Below are positions 23,002 to 34,646 of a DNA stretch of 64,000 bases, piece after piece. A program made the position numbers and the translations under genes. Positions within the stretch are counted from its first letter, which is position 1. The number at the start of each line of letters is the position of its first letter. Location: assembly GCA_023627715.1 (NCBI GenBank), contig JAMAHW010000010.1, forward strand, positions 248,001 through 312,000, in the 5' to 3' direction. Below the pieces are notes generated by a model that had not been told where the DNA came from, ran no database searches, and was given only the letters and a program-made list of their open reading frames with translations. Source of the DNA: Periconia sp. R9002 (lineage: Eukaryota; Ascomycota; Dothideomycetes; Pleosporales; Periconiaceae).

Positions 23002-25928
23002 ATGTTTCGAAATCGGTATGTGCTCTTCCCTCCCCGCTCGTCGCCCTCTATCGTGGTGGCTGCTTCTTGCTGTTGCTGCTGCTCGCTGCTGCGCGTCGCG
23101 GCAACCGAGCCGTCGCCTGTTCCTTCCTCCTCATCTGGTCGCCGGTACCGTACCTTTGCAACTTCCCATGCTGATCGCTCCCCCAGGACCAATTCGCAGA
23201 AGCCCAATGAAGAGCTGCTCGAGAACTTCAGACAATCCTTCCCCCACCTCGTCCACAATGCGCGCTCGCAGTCCCTCAACCACCCTCATGGCACTTCTCT
23301 CACCGACGCCCTCGATGTAGCCCAACCCACCCGGTACGTTTTCGGCCCCATCACCCATCTGCGCCTGCGCTGCACTCCCCCTCTTCCAAATGTGCACATG
23401 GTATCATGCGCCGCGCATTTTTATGAGAAATAGTATTGCGCACGCGCTTCTCTTCTTACCGAGATTTACCATCATCTTATTCTTTACTGACTTGCCTTTC
23501 GGTACTGTAGCCATTTCCCCGATCAGGAAGACATCAAGGATGCGGACCCTACTCCCCGTGGAAACAACGAACCATGGCGCTTCACTCCCTCTCTCCTCGA
23601 TCCCAACAGCTTCGCCTTCACCTCTTTTGCTAATCAACCCCCTGGGTACTACACCCCCACTCCTGGAGGCACAAACACGCTCTATCACAGCCAGGCTGGC
23701 GACCTGCACACTCCCGGTTTCAGCTTCGGCTTAGGAACTCCACTGTCTTTGCCGACTTCAGAAGGCGGTTTGCATGCTGGTCAGGTCGCTCCAGCAAACC
23801 AGATCCATGGCTTCAATCCGCATGCCATCGGCGCTCCTCATTTCGCCAACCAGAACCCCTTTGCGATGCACGCCCCGCACGCCCCGTCTTTTGCGCCGCA
23901 TCAGTTCACTCACCAGCCCTCGGCCTTCGAGCATGCCCCTCTGGCGCAGACTCATGAACATTCGCCCATGGACAACATGGTGCCCGACGTGGAGATGCAG
24001 GAACAGTCCCCTTTGATAGGTTTCGCGCCTCAAAACTTCGAACAGAGTGTCCCCCAGCAGCCCATGGCACGACCACCCGGCGAGAAGTGAGTTTCACTAA
24101 CATCCTTCGGATCAACCCCCCTTGAGATACGTTGAACAACAAGAACTGACTTACGGTGTAGCTTTCGATATCACATCACCTTGAACGCGCCTACGGCCAT
24201 GATCAAGCATCCAGACGAGATTCCCGTGACGTACCTCAACAAAGGTCAAGCTTACACCATTTCCTTGGTGGACACGGCTCCCGTGCAAACTTCTCATACG
24301 CCGGTCCAGTACCGAACCTACGTGCGCATTTCGTTCGAGGACGAGCAACAGCGGCAGCGCCCTGGATCGTGTTGGCAGTTGTGGAAAGAGGGCCGCGGCA
24401 CCAACGAAGCGCATCAGAGGGGTGGTCGCCTGCAAGCGGTGGAATTCGTGGATCCCACCCAAGTCGGAGGTGGGGAAGTCCAAGGACGACCAAAAATCGA
24501 ACTTGACACCGCCTCCTTCGACGGATTCGCTGTAATTTGGACTCCCGTGCACAGTACCGCACCCGAATGCTCGATTGCTGTACGGTTCAATTTCCTCTCC
24601 ACCGACTTCAGTCACTCCAAAGGTGTCAAGGGGATACCGGTTCGGTTATGTGCGAAGACCGAGATGCTCCCTGCCACCCCGGACTCTCGTGCAGACCCTT
24701 CCACCGCCGAATTGTGTTACTGCAAAGTGAAGCTGTTCCGCGACCACGGCGCAGAGCGGAAGCTTTCCAACGATGTAGCGCATGTCAAAAAAACTATTGA
24801 CAAGCTGAAGCAGCAAATCGCACAAGTGGAATCGGGCATGAAAGAGTTTGGCAAGCGGAAACGTAGTGGTTCCATTTCCAAGAACGCGCCGAGTTCAAGA
24901 CCCGGAAAAGTACCCAAACACAAAAGGACGTGGTCCATGTCCTCATCCAGCGAAACATCAGGGACACGTGCACCTGCTGAGGAAGATCTCCATGTAAAGT
25001 TGGCCAGCTTACAGGACATGTTCAGCTCGACCAGGCCTGCTAGCGTGCTCTATCTCAAGGGAGAAGAGCAAGATGATCCGGACCTTCACCCTGTGCACCT
25101 TTCCGGTACCCCCCAAGAATTGGCAAAAATCGACACCAACGTAGATTCGACCATGTGGGAAGGACATAGCTCACGTGCAGCTTCGTCTATTGTATCTCCC
25201 ACCCCAAGTTCGCAGTCGCTGCACTCGGAGCGACGTAGGGGATCGGCCTTCCAACAGTCAATGCCATTTCAACCACCCTCCCGCATGCCATCTGGAGAAT
25301 GGCCCAACCATCCTCAGACTGCAACTGGTGAGGTCAAACCTTCCGGCGGTCTACCTGCCGGTTCCGATATTCCGACAAAGGTGCAGAGGCCGTATAGCGA
25401 CGATCATGCCCTTTCTGGGTGGATAGAAGCTCTAGGCGTCGATCAGACGTATCAACCGCCACCCGAACCCATGCTCAAGCCTGGTACGTAATGCTACGAA
25501 CCCCCTTGTCCAAGTATACATCATATGCTAATTTTAATTTTTTTTTATTTGCAGTGGCATGCTTTTTCGTGCAACCAAGAATTTCGGGCAAACAACCCGA
25601 GGATAATTACTTCAGAGCGGTATACCTAATGGAGCGCACCGTCAAAGCCCTCGTCGGAGGTATTGCGACGAAGATCAATATTGAACCCACAAAAGTGACC
25701 CGCACCATCCGTGTCAATCAGAAGGGATTGCAAATTCTCATGGACGACGAGGCCATCCAAAGGATTCCCGAGCAGCAGGACATGACTGCCGAATTCCACG
25801 AGATCACACCACAACAACCCGTCAAGCGCGAGTGGGATGCTCCTCCAACGGATATCCAAACCGACGGGGATATTGGTGTGATCGAAAATGTCAACTCCAC
25901 TGGTTATGAGCTTCGACTCTTGTTCTAA
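23002..25928 (+). CDS. CP2/Grainyhead-family transcription factor
   Basis: Model join(23002..23015,23187..23333,23511..24086,24162..25483,25555..25928), 810 aa. The CP2 DNA-binding domain starts at about residue 247 with NFRYHITLNAPTAMIK and TYLNKGQAYTISL, and runs through RISFEDEQQR, the basic loop and SIAVRFNFLSTDFSHSKGVKGIP to about 410, the core pattern shared with animal Grainyhead and fungal CP2 proteins. A coiled stretch (HVKKTIDKLKQQIAQ) and a basic KRKRS motif follow. The C-terminal exon, with DNYFRAVYLMERTV and a ubiquitin-like segment, is also typical. In fungi this family controls cell-wall remodelling and spore separation (known for Neurospora); the same role here is inference. 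Exon 1 is 14 nt (MFRNR plus split codon). The first intron, 171 nt, is stop-free and in phase, so the start region is the least certain part. Confidence 0.9.
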
Positions 25929-27591
25929 TGGCATGATTTGAAGGCTCTTTTTTGCGCTTACTTTCTTCTCTCGATCGTCCACTTAGCCACAATAATACAC
26001 CTAATGATTCTACGTAATGACATATACACCACCCTGTATATGGTTTGCACCCTGGTTGGTCGCCTTGGAAGGACGGGGATGGAGAGGAGAAGACGAGGCA
26101 GATGATGGTAGCCACTCTTCTGCAAACTGGACGATTCGATTCTCGGGCGGCGTTTTCCACGTTCCCTCCATTTAAGATACCACCGCTCCTTGTGAGCTTT
26201 GCTTTTATACCTTTCATATGTTATCTCTTCTTCTACGATACCCATTATTTTACCATACTTGGACCTCTGTGGGGATGTTGAAGCGGTGGGTGGAATAAGT
26301 ACACATGGGAATTATCATTTGTCGAGCACACTGTTATTTCGATATGTTGATCACACATACAGGCGCACACGCATACACGCAAGCGACCAGACGGACCAGG
26401 ACGAGAAGGGTAATCACGGCGGATAGGGGAAAGCACACGCATGGATGAAGTACGATGATACGGGAGATAAAGAAGGGCCTGAACACAACAAACCATCAGA
26501 CTCATTCTCTATGCAGCATTTGCACAAGAGAGTGACGGCGATTCACTCTTGGCACTAGATTGAAGATTCTCATACATAGGGCTTGAATCAACAGAAATCT
26601 CCAACCCAAACATGCAACTTGGACGATATGCCGTGAAATGATGCTTTTCTTGATGCTACTATACCAGCTGGCTTCGCGAGGACATGAGCGAGCTGAAGAG
26701 GTGTGAGATACGGCGTAGGCTCGTATTGGACCAGCGCATTACATTTGACGGGCTTCTCCCCATCAGCACTACGGTGCCCACTGCCCACCGTGCCCCATCA
26801 ACCCACGCATGCAAGCAAGCAAAGCAACCACAACGGCCCGCAAACGGAGGCCAAAGCTGGCAGCCCTGGCTCTGTTGGGGCACCCGGCACCCTTCGATCC
26901 TGACCCCCCTTCCCACCTGGGACCCCTGGCAGGCATCATCCGATGGGCACGGTTTCTTTTGCCTTTTCTTGTTGTTCCACCAACCAACCAATGTCGCCTG
27001 GATTGATTGATTTTTCCTTTTCTTTTCGTATCCTCTTTTTTTTTACACATTTCGTCGGAAGCTGGCTCGAGCTACGAAAACAAGAAAGGTAGCTTAATCC
27101 GAGGGAATTATAGATAGATAAGTGAAACTAATGGCCGTGACGTTTCTCTCATTACTCACACAATGGATGCAATCATGAACACTACCATATACATAGCCGT
27201 TATCCATCCATGTAGTCAGCGATATTATTCTGAAGCCTATTATGCATCTATACGCTGCATGTGTCTACATTGGTAATCATGCTATGTATGCATGCGCCAA
27301 GCTCCCACCTTTTCTTGCGGATGAATTGCCCCTCAACGGTTCTCCCTGCGGTTGTTCGTCGATGGCTGAATAGCTGAAGGGTCGGCTGGCTGTAGGCAAA
27401 GTCGTTCTTTGACCTAGAACCTCGAGCCAAGAGCGGGTGGAGTGATGTGCGATACGATACGATTCACGAGGGTAGATGCCTACATGGGACAAACGACGTC
27501 GCGCAGTCAGCCATACTGTACTATACTTACCGCAGACAGACTGTCTATACACCGGCTCTCTCCGTCTCGCTTGCGGGGAGAAGGAGACAGT

Positions 27592-27651
27592 AACAACAAC
27601 AACAACAACAACAAACAAACAAACACGTCGCGCACACACGCACACACACAC
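27592..27651. repeat. Compound microsatellite (AAC)n-(AAAC)n-(CA)n
   Basis: About seven AAC units run into three AAAC units, then, after a short CACGTCGCG break, alternating CA with one G interruption. Non-coding position. Confidence 0.9.
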
Positions 27652-27882
27652 GGGCAGGACAAGACGGCATGCAAAATGCAAGCCAGGGCGCCAAGGGGAT
27701 GCAGCACAGCTAGACGGTAGCACGTGCGTGATGGGTAGCATGGGCATGGATGGGTCGGTCAAGGTCAAGTCAGCCCGCGTCCGTGTGTGCTAGAGTAGGG
27801 CCGAAAGCCTGGATCCTGGGTTCCTGGCGGCGGCTGGCCGCGGCGCGCGGGGGGAACGTGCGTTGCCCTCGACTGCCAACGA

Positions 27883-27898
27883 ACACACACACACACAC
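27883..27898. repeat. (AC)8 microsatellite
   Basis: Sixteen bases of alternating AC in the gene-free region, 230 bases from the compound repeat. Confidence 0.9.
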
Positions 27899-30800
27899 GG
27901 ATCGAGGGATTGTAGTGGATGGATCGGGTAAGGAGCGTGGGAGGGAGGGGGGAAAGGAATGGAATGGGAGGCGCTAAACATGGTGTGTGGTTGGTTGGTC
28001 GGCACTGAAAGATTGTTTCTTTCTTTCTCTCTGGACTTGGGACTTCGATGGACTTGGACTTTTTAGATTTGGAACCTGGGACTTTAGGACTTTGTGGAAA
28101 TATGTACATGGATGGGATGACCCGCGTGCATGGGGGAACGGACATCTCGGGTTAGGATGGGATGGGGACGGGATGGGCGTGACGCAACTTTTCCTTTTCT
28201 TCGCTGTTTCGCTGTCTCTTGTGAGATTATTGAGAAGGGTGGGGGAGAAAGAAAGATTAGTTTGTCTTGATTCTTGGATATTTTTTTCATCTTCTCTTTT
28301 TTCCTTCTACATGGTTTCCACCGAATAGATGCTCCTCCCCCTTTCCTAACGGGACTTCATGTCAACTCTGTATGTAGGCAGCACCGACCGCATCCGGCAT
28401 GGTTCCTATATGCGCGTCGATATGGGGTGTATGCGGAAATGCGGAAAGCTGGGCTTTTGGAGTGGGGAAATTTGGTCCAGTTAGTACGTAGTAGTCGTTG
28501 CTAGAACGGACGAGGTTTTTTTCTGTTGGTGTGATTTGGCTAGTGAATGGGACTCTAGGAGATTTTCACCCTTAAAAACTTGTCAAAAACAAGTGTGGTT
28601 CTTTACATGATAGCGCCTTTGGTGATTTCGGTTTTTTTGGCGCCGTTGTTTAACGCCTTTTTTTCTTCTCTTCCTCTTCTACTTTCTTTGGGCCGCGGCT
28701 ATTGTTTTGGACTTCAGAGGCGTTTTTCTAAATTTCTTTGCATGTGTACTTTCGACATTTGTCAGGATAGACGAGTCGATTGGGTTAGATAGACGCGACC
28801 TTTCAATTCGCTTCCCCCGCTATTCCCTTTCCAATGTCCCCCGCCTTACCCTTTTCTGCACAGGTACACAGCATATCCTTCACCATCCCTTCACCATCTA
28901 CGCCATGATGCACAATCCAGAGCCGTCGCCGCCTATCAAGAGCAAATCAAACTCTAATCCATACTGCCTCTATAGGCGCCGTTCCAGACGCAAACAGCAA
29001 ATTACACCATCTAACTCGCTCGCCGTTTTGCGGCTTCGCAAAGGGGCATCACGCGATTAGTGCAGCTCGACTACGTATCTATGACAAGACGTCAAACTGC
29101 GGGAGCAAGTGGAGAAAAGAAAGGCCTTCTCTTCTCATTCGACTGAACGCATGTTATCCCCCTTGTTTGGTGTCGGGCTTACGTCGCTGGGTAGTCACGG
29201 TAGTGTCTATCTGGTCGTTAACTCACTCTGTCCGTCCCTTTCTTCGTATCGCGTTGCCTTTTTTTTTGGACCGCGGCTTAAGTACTGAAGAGCAACCTAT
29301 ATTGACCGCGTGTATGTACGTGTGCATTTCGAGAAATAATCAGCATTCGAAGCCAGTCGATGACCCGAAAATCAATTAGCTTGTGATTGTTGGTTTGGCT
29401 CCTACGGGCGTCTATAGTTCTCCGTTACTGGTTATAACACTATCTTTTCAGGGTCGACACCCGACACCAACCACATCCCAATGCTCCACGCCGGAGCGGA
29501 TCCGGCCTCCATATTCACTCTAACCAATACGTCTACGCATTTTCAAGTGCAGCGGGGACGTGTCCGGATTAGTTTTTTTTTCTCTTTTCAATAAAACCTA
29601 TAGTGCCCGAGCCGTTGCGTTGCCTTCTCTTGTCCAAATTACCTACTCTGGTAAGAGCGCCTTTCGCTTGAGGTATAGGCTTCCAGGATCTGACAGATCC
29701 AATGCAGCGGACCTCGAGGGCGATCGGGAGCGGATCAATAGTTACAGGATCTACACCTCGGACTTCCCTAGAGAGTACCTCAACAGCCACAGCGTAGAAT
29801 CCAAGCTTCTCGCCACCCGCTCCCTCGATAAAGTTGACGCGTGCCGTAGCCATCACCGTGTAACCCTGACTAAGTTAGCTGTGGCGAGTGCATACAACTA
29901 AACTCGCAAATCAGTGTTCGAGTTTTCTTCCCTTCAAAGCAGCGTCCCATCCACTCGCCACAACGGCACGGGAGACTGCGCCTCATTCAAATGATGCATG
30001 TTTGCATGTTCCCGCCACCGTTGGACACCGTGGAGGACATGTGTGGCTCGTTCTGAAGCTCCGCAACCCTTGTGTGGCTAGAATACCTCGACGTGTTGCG
30101 TAAGCCTTTTGCCACCAGTGTCTACCCGATCTACAAGCGGGTGGACGAAAGGTGGAAGCATTGTATAGCCGCGCGTGGTGCGGTCTACGTGTAATGGGAA
30201 GGATTTTATGGGTAAGAGAAATCCAATCGGCTAGCAAACTTAACCGTGCAGGTTACAGTTGGTGTACCGTTTCTACTACTCTACTCTAGGTACACCGCAC
30301 TTCCCAATTGAGACACCAACGGTCCAGTGGCGGAATACACCCTTCTGGAGCTGCAGGTGAGTCTTCCGAAGCTCGATGCATACCTACGGATGTGGGGTAA
30401 CGAAACTCAAGCCACCGACTTCAGCTCGCCCATTGCATGTGTGTTTTGCGCTAAAGTCATTTCTTCGTCTTCCGTCGATATTGCGAGATCGGAATCGTCA
30501 TATCGCGATTGTTAAAGGACCTTCTTCGGGAGAACTTCCTATGTGCTTGTGTGACTGGGGATCCCTTGGCTCAATTTTCCCCTTACGAATAATGACGCTC
30601 CACAGAGCTTGATGTCCGACAAATGAGAGCGCTTCCTTTTGGGAGACAGAGTGAAGCAAAATGCGCCTGCGAAAGAAGCCAGCATGGTCTCTGACAGTCC
30701 TTCGTGATCCGTAGTACCCTGATAGGATAAATTCGTGAAAAACGAGGCCGGGCTTGGATCTGATATCGATGCCGGCCGTTGGGTTTCGCATAGCGACCCA

Positions 30801-32578
30801 AAAGCAGAATAATACCCATGACCCAAGTTGACTCTCACACGGCATTCCTTCCACCTCAAAGTCCTACGACGGATCGCTTAGTCCCGAACTTGCTACTCCT
30901 TGCTTGGAGCATTGTCGTAAGATGCATTGCGATTCATTTGAATATTCTCTTGACAAAGCGCATGACTGATGACTTTGTCGTTGCGAAATACGGGCAAGAT
31001 TTGTGATAACGAGCGACTTCTACCGCTTCCAACGTGTGCGTGGCTGCAGCATGTTGGCGAGTAGTAGCTAACCTGACACGAGCATGGAGCAGAGAGCGCT
31101 TTTTGGAACATAGCGTGGGATATTCGCTGCACGCCATCGGCTGTTGACCTTCGGCTACCCACTCGTTCTGCCAGCGAACGCTGTTTCAGACCGCAACTTG
31201 CAGTCATGAGCGCGTGACGTCAACAGCAGAAGCATGCACGGTAGCTCTTTTTCACGCAAGCTATGCCAATCAGAAATGGCCCGCCGCCTATTCAACCGCC
31301 GCCAACGAGAACCGTCGCCATCTTGGTGGACTCTGTCTCGACTCTCCCCCGGTCATTCTCGACGAATCGAGATTGCGCAGCTGGTCGAAACTCCGCTAGT
31401 CGTGCAGAAAAACAAAGGAAATAAAGGGTGCGTTGGTCGAATAGGATTGTGCGGCTAGCTGTCACAGCTGTGAAGGAGCATTTGAAGTTGGCTAGTGTCC
31501 ATGATTTGGCTGGAACAATGCCGGTTGGTGGGATGCTGTTACCACGAGCCGCCAATGTCAGATTCAGTCAGCATGCCTACACTGAATGGTTGACATTTGA
31601 CCATGCATACATGTGTCCCTAAGCAAATGCGTTGGTGGCAGTGTGTGCTGTTGTTTTCTGGGGGTCTATCATTTGCGGCAACTGAACTTTTTTTGCAATC
31701 TTCTCAAGGTTTTCTCGCGCGCGACACTACCGTACCCATGCTCCCCGCCTGAAATGACAGGCAATCAACTAAGTAAGATGAAAGATTTGTGAGCTTAAAG
31801 CGGCGCGCTCGATCGCATCGGAAGACTTGGGTTAGTTCCCACGATTTGTTGGTCAATGGATGCTCCAACGCTGAATTCACGATTTCGAGCCCCCCTGCAT
31901 GAAATCCAGCAAGTGCTAGGCTGAAAGTCGACCCAAGCACGCAGTCTAAAGTCTGGCTCCACTAACAGCGCAACGGCATGCATGGTGGTCACCGGCCACC
32001 CTGAGACCATGATAAGGACAACTGTGGGGTGCCGATTACTGCATCCAGAGCTCATCTTCGCAAGTCGAGTTACTTTGACGTCGTAGCGCTCATGCAAAAC
32101 GTGAGCATGGCGCTCCTTTTGCCCTCTTGGCCCAACTGATGCGACTCAAAGGGGCAGGAACGTGCTGTATACTTTCGGGCCTCGCTCCCTAATTGCCAAA
32201 TCAACCCACGACAGATGCAGGTCCGCCCTGCCTCATGCGAACCGTTATGATCTCCTGGTAACCGATTCCCGAATTTCAATATTTTGGCGTCGGGAATGGT
32301 CGCATCTTGGGAGATCGTACCGCGCACGGTTGATCAATGCCAATTGGCTTTTCTGACCACCAACATCGAATATAGCTTCATTAACATATAATAGAATGAC
32401 TGACTCCTGGTCTTGCTGATGGATACATGGTGAAATAATACAACTTGATGATTATGTTTTCAAGACGGTATGTTACGGTAGACAGTTTTTGTGCAATTTC
32501 TCGCGAAAGGACTGTCCGAGACATGGGCGCGTAGAGAATCTTGACACGCGTCTGAAAAGCATCATGCTAAATTCTATT

Positions 32579-33688
32579 TCAATCATCCAGCTCTTGTCCA
32601 AAATCAATCAAACGTATCTTCCTCGCATCCTTTGGATGGAATTGTGCGATTTTCGCTCGAATGAGAAACCTCGAAGCTGCAGAATCTCTGTCCAGTTCAA
32701 AGTAAGCCTTTCCACCCCCTGGACCCGTCATGGTGGTGAATAGGTTCTCGATGAGCTGGCGCATCTCATTATCTGCAGCTTCGGCCTCGGTGAATGGTTC
32801 GTCGTCTGTTTCCACGAGTGCCTTGTCGCCCCAAATCTGATCAATCCGTCGCTGGCGCAGCTTATCAGACACTGGCTTCTTCACGGATTTTGCTTTACCC
32901 TTCTTCGTAAAACCGGCTGCAAGTGTCTCATTTTCCACATCGAGCATATCCCCGACAACTGGTCCTCCCAGCTCCTCAGCTGCGATCATAGCGGAAATGT
33001 AGTCATTGATGAAATCATTCATCGCTTCCCCTAGTCTCTGCATCTCTTCATCATACTCTGCTGATTTCGCACGCTTGTCAGCAATCAACTCTTTGACTAA
33101 TTCCGCGGGCGTTTTTTGGGATCGCTCCTCATGTTGTGTTCGCAGCCTGGTAATGCCGTCTTCAAAGGCACGAGTGAGAAGTTTCGCATCTTGCAGATTC
33201 GCTCGCTCCTGCCTCATCAGGCTTTCCTTCTTGGTGATCTGATTGTTGGTATCCAAGATGGCTTCCTTGCTTCCTTGGATGCGCTGCTGAAGGTTCCGCG
33301 TTGCTACAAGTGCCGGTACTGCGGAGTCTTTGGTGGGAAGTTCGGGCACGGTAGGTATCAGACGAGTATACGCGTCTTTGATAACCAACAGCTGCTTGAG
33401 TTTCTCACGTGGATTCTCTGCTGCGTATGCTGCCTGTTCAATGTCGATTTTCGAGGCAGCGCGTAACTGTCCACAAAGTCAGCTAATTGAACGGTGAGTT
33501 GGGTTGCGCATTACCTCAGCTAATGCGTTTTCCTGTTGTTGCACGCGCGCCTGGAGCTCTTTGATGGTACGATCCGGGCGCGCCTCGGTGGAAGAAGACA
33601 TGAAATCCATGGGATCAGTATGGCTATCGCCAGCCGCCCCGGCATATTGCCGTATGCGCTCAAGTGTTTCGGTTTGTGGTTGCGACAT
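32579..33688 (-). CDS. Kinetochore CENP-K/Sim4-like protein
   Basis: Model complement(join(32579..33466,33515..33688)), 353 aa. The 48-nt intron (GTAATG donor, GCTGAC branch, GACAG acceptor) joins ENALAE to LRAASKIDIEQ in phase. The ATG at 33688 (CACAATGTCG) is used; an open frame continues six codons upstream but has no ATG. The protein is soluble and mostly helical with coiled coils at about residues 33-60 and 90-180. The C-terminal pattern, GGPVVGDMLDVENETL, RQRRIDQIWG and finally ASRFLIRAKIAQFHPKDARKIRLIDFG, is what I associate with ascomycete proteins annotated as CENP-K (fission yeast Sim4), a subunit of the inner-kinetochore CCAN. That assignment is from memory of the family and is moderately sure; another kinetochore-type coiled-coil protein is the main alternative. 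Confidence 0.75.
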
Positions 33689-34646
33689 TGTGGAGCTTGA
33701 AAGCACATGTGACGATTGTTGATGGAGCTAGAATGTAGGAGGGATTAATTGCTTGTGATGGAAATTAGAAGTCTTGCGCGTGTCTCCTTGGACAACCGTC
33801 ATTTAATAGCATCAGCCCATAGATATTGCCAATGTAGGAAGGGCAATCAAGAGAATATACTGAACACTCAGTTTCATGGATTCGTAGGTTTATACCTGTA
33901 CACAGTGCATGTAGATGCAATTCCTACACTGTTCGCACACCTACTGCGAGAGAACCATCACGTGACTAAAAGCTGCCAAGAGACGCTAAGGATCTCCGCT
34001 TTTGCGCATCACAATCGCAACCTCGTGTCGTTTCCAGCTTCCTTTCCCTCACCACTGACGCCCATCAACAGCTGCCTTTTCTCCTTATTCACGCCTTCTT
34101 TGCTGCTTCCGTATTGGCTGCAGTCTGTTTGTAGAAGGAAGCTTATACGGATCTGAGCCTCCCTCTGCATTTGAGACATTGGCTTGCTCATCAAAAGGTT
34201 TGACGAGCGAGCTTTCTTTGCTTCGACCATTTCTTCTCCCTCGACCTTCAATCCTCCTACCCAGCCAAGTCCTCTCACCCTCTCTCTCCGACACCTCGCT
34301 CCATCTGCACAAATCACCAGCACAATCACCAGCACCAGCACTTGCGGCGTCTCATTCACTGAGACACCACCTCTCCGATCCTTCCTCACTCGCACGCCCA
34401 ATCTCTCCCCTCAGCGTTCGACGACACTGCCTTTCGCACCCTCAACCGCTCCCGCTCCCGCACAATCGCAACCCCACCCCATTCGCCATCACCAGCACGT
34501 TTTCCTTCACAGCCCCCTGCTGTACGTAACGTGGAAAGACTCGAGTCAAATCAAATCAAATCATCTCAAGACTTCACTTGAGCAATTGCGTGGGCCGTGA
34601 ATCTCTATATCAATCAATCGTGCAAGACTCAATCGAGCAGGAAAAC
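33689..34646. other. Divergent promoter region, CENP-K-like and KH genes
   Basis: 958 bases between start codons. The right half (about 34030-34560) is a C/T-rich leader, typical of the 5' untranslated region of highly expressed fungal genes; open frames there are Pro/Ser/Thr runs and not genes. Confidence 0.6.

Larger units (their letters stand above)
25929..32578. other. 6.65-kb stretch without a supported gene
   Basis: The longest spacer in the window. It contains AAC, AAAC and CA simple repeats at 27.6 and 27.9 kb, pyrimidine-rich tracts at 28.2-28.7 kb, and an 11-base inverted repeat at 29880-29962. Protein-like fragments on the minus strand (29569-29856 and 30498-30854) could be decayed exons, but I could not assemble a gene or recognise a family. 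Long 5' leaders, non-coding RNA or a decayed element are all possible. Confidence 0.5.

Noticed and set aside
22764..23279. Minus-strand 171-codon frame over the CP2 start
   Set aside because: Antisense to the CP2 first exons, charged low-complexity, no motif.
27592..27898. Regular short repeats that could suggest a CRISPR-like or satellite array
   Set aside because: Units are 2-4 bases with no spacers; these are plain microsatellites.
34179..34600. Plus-strand Ser/Pro/Thr frames before the KH gene
   Set aside because: Two overlapping frames in a C/T-rich leader; typical translated 5' leader sequence.
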